A stretch of DNA of 6,782 bases, from positions 1 through 6,782 of the forward strand of contig CAAGRQ010000218.1 of NCBI GenBank assembly GCA_900772705.1, in the 5' to 3' direction. The stretch is from Clostridia bacterium (GTDB taxonomy: Bacteria; Bacillota; Clostridia; Oscillospirales; Acutalibacteraceae). Shown one piece after another: positions 5,964 through 6,782 of the stretch (the first letter of the stretch is position 1; each line of letters begins with the position of its first letter). Under the pieces are notes generated by a model, which saw nothing but the letters and a program-made list of their open reading frames with translations, did not search any database and was not told the origin of the DNA. The translations under genes and the position numbers were made by a program.

Positions 5964-6782
5964 TTACAAAATAATACAAATTAAGCCGCTGCAGCCCTCA
6001 TTTATAACACGTTCTATGGTTTCTCTGAACTTGTTTCTCGCCTCCTCGGGCATACGGTAAAGTTTATTGTTCAGCCCTTCGTTAACCAGAGAATGAAGCG
6101 ATTTTCCGAATATATTTGTATTCCATATTTCGGACGGATTGTTTTCAAATTCTTTAAGAAGATACATAACGAGTTCTTCGCTCTGGCTCTCACTGCCGAC
6201 GATTGGTGCAACCTCGGTATATGTATTACACTTAATCATATGAATAGAGGGTGCGTGAGCCTTAAGTCTTACACCGTATTTTCCGCCCTGTTTCATAATC
6301 TCGGGTTCCTCAAGAGAAAGTTCGTCAACGCCGGGCATAACAATGCCGTAACCTGTTGCCTCAACCTGTTCAAGTGCGTCGGAGATACGCATATATCGGC
6401 TTTTAATAACAGCAAGTTTATGTATTTCGCTCATCAACTCACGGTCATTTGATATGGTAATGCCGCATTTTTCCGACAAGACGGAATAAAAATGAGCATT
6501 GTCTATATCGGCTTTGATAAGCACATTACCGCAGGACAAATCCACTTTTGATATACTCAGCGAATTTATATCATCAGTCTTTGACATAGCAGTGACAAAA
6601 TCATTTACGCTTCTTATATTGGTAATACACTTTGAATTTTCCCTGACGGCTGAAACAATTTCGCATCTGAGTTTATCGTTTTCATCAAGACTTTTGAACC
6701 AATCGGGCAAAACGAGCACAAATTCATCGTCGTCAATCTCATCGGACTTCTTGAGAAGACTCTGATACTTAGCCTTTGCTGC
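5964..6782 (-). CDS. spoIVA: Stage IV sporulation protein A, C-terminal 272 residues (5' end cut by window edge)
   Basis: SpoIVA is the ATPase that polymerises on the outer forespore membrane as the base of the spore coat and is needed for coat and cortex assembly. The frame is open from the right edge to the TAA at 5964-5966; full SpoIVA has about 490 residues, so the N-terminal ATPase domain with its Walker A site lies outside the window. The visible part covers the middle and C-terminal domains. Conserved blocks include LEQVEATGYGIVMPG, LEEPEIMKQGGKYGVRLKAHAPSIHMI, EVAPIVGSESQSEELVMYLLKEFE and the end region IWNTNIFGKSLHSLVNEGLNNKL. In Bacillus subtilis the C-terminal region contacts SpoVM for membrane targeting; the terminus here (GLICIIL) is complete. 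A GTG at 6717-6719 is not a true start, because the frame and the expected domain continue upstream. In Bacillus the gene is under mother-cell sigma E; its promoter is not in view. It ends in the shared terminator. Confidence 0.95.
   Translation of the reverse strand, partial: AAKAKYQSLLKKSDEIDDDEFVLVLPDWFKSLDENDKLRCEIVSAVRENSKCITNIRSVNDFVTAMSKTDDINSLSISKVDLSCGNVLIKADIDNAHFYSVLSEKCGITISNDRELMSEIHKLAVIKSRYMRISDALEQVEATGYGIVMPGVDELSLEEPEIMKQGGKYGVRLKAHAPSIHMIKCNTYTEVAPIVGSESQSEELVMYLLKEFENNPSEIWNTNIFGKSLHSLVNEGLNNKLYRMPEEARNKFRETIERVINEGCSGLICIIL

Noticed and set aside
6093..6452. 119-codon plus-strand frame antisense to spoIVA
   Set aside because: The minus strand encodes recognisable conserved SpoIVA blocks across this whole stretch.
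6717..6719. GTG as the start of a 251-residue protein
   Set aside because: The reading frame stays open to the right edge, no ribosome binding site precedes it, and SpoIVA is expected to extend about 220 residues further upstream.
1..6782. Search by eye for a defence, mobile, phage, CRISPR or retron-like system
   Set aside because: No regularly spaced repeats, terminal inverted repeats, transposase, integrase, reverse transcriptase or toxin-antitoxin pair was seen; the genes are mostly housekeeping and sporulation genes.

Overview
The window looks like ordinary chromosome of a low-to-moderate GC, spore-forming member of the Firmicutes, most likely a clostridial (Oscillospiraceae/Ruminococcaceae-like) bacterium. 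The evidence is the C-terminal half of the spore-coat ATPase SpoIVA, a Firmicutes-type 448-residue glucose-6-phosphate isomerase, a DacF-type penicillin-binding protein, MtaB, strong purine-rich ribosome binding sites and AT-rich sigma-A-like promoters. The genus is inferred from overall feel, not from a search.

Layout from left to right: (1) bases 1-367, minus strand, the N-terminal 122 residues of a small P-loop protein that runs off the left edge; (2) 411-1757, minus strand, pgi; (3) 1825-2967, minus strand, a D-alanyl-D-alanine carboxypeptidase with a signal peptide; (4) 3054-4340, plus strand, the tRNA methylthiotransferase mtaB; (5) 4356-5552, minus strand, an exported, probably lipid-anchored GHL10 (DUF187/YngK-type) glycoside-hydrolase-like protein; (6) 5614-5907, plus strand, a 97-residue protein with two CxxC pairs (zinc-ribbon-like); (7) 5964-6782, minus strand, the C-terminal 272 residues of SpoIVA, running off the right edge. 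All intergenic gaps are 15-86 bases, so no stretch over 300 bases lacks a gene.

Transcription: the carboxypeptidase, pgi and P-loop genes lie in the same direction, but pgi has its own well-formed promoter just after the carboxypeptidase gene, so they may be partly independent units. Two divergent gene pairs (carboxypeptidase/mtaB and GHL10/zinc-ribbon) have promoter elements packed on top of each other. Two convergent pairs also occur: mtaB/GHL10 with only 15 bases between stop codons, and zinc-ribbon/spoIVA, which share a clear hairpin terminator.

Functionally the genes are a mixture of central metabolism (pgi), cell-wall remodelling (carboxypeptidase, perhaps the GHL10 lipoprotein), tRNA modification (mtaB) and sporulation (spoIVA). 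Nothing points to a shared pathway. I saw no RNA gene, CRISPR array, insertion sequence, phage gene or defence system. The uncharacterised members (P-loop protein, zinc-ribbon protein, GHL10 lipoprotein) are the only places where new biology could sit, and none shows evidence of forming a new system here.
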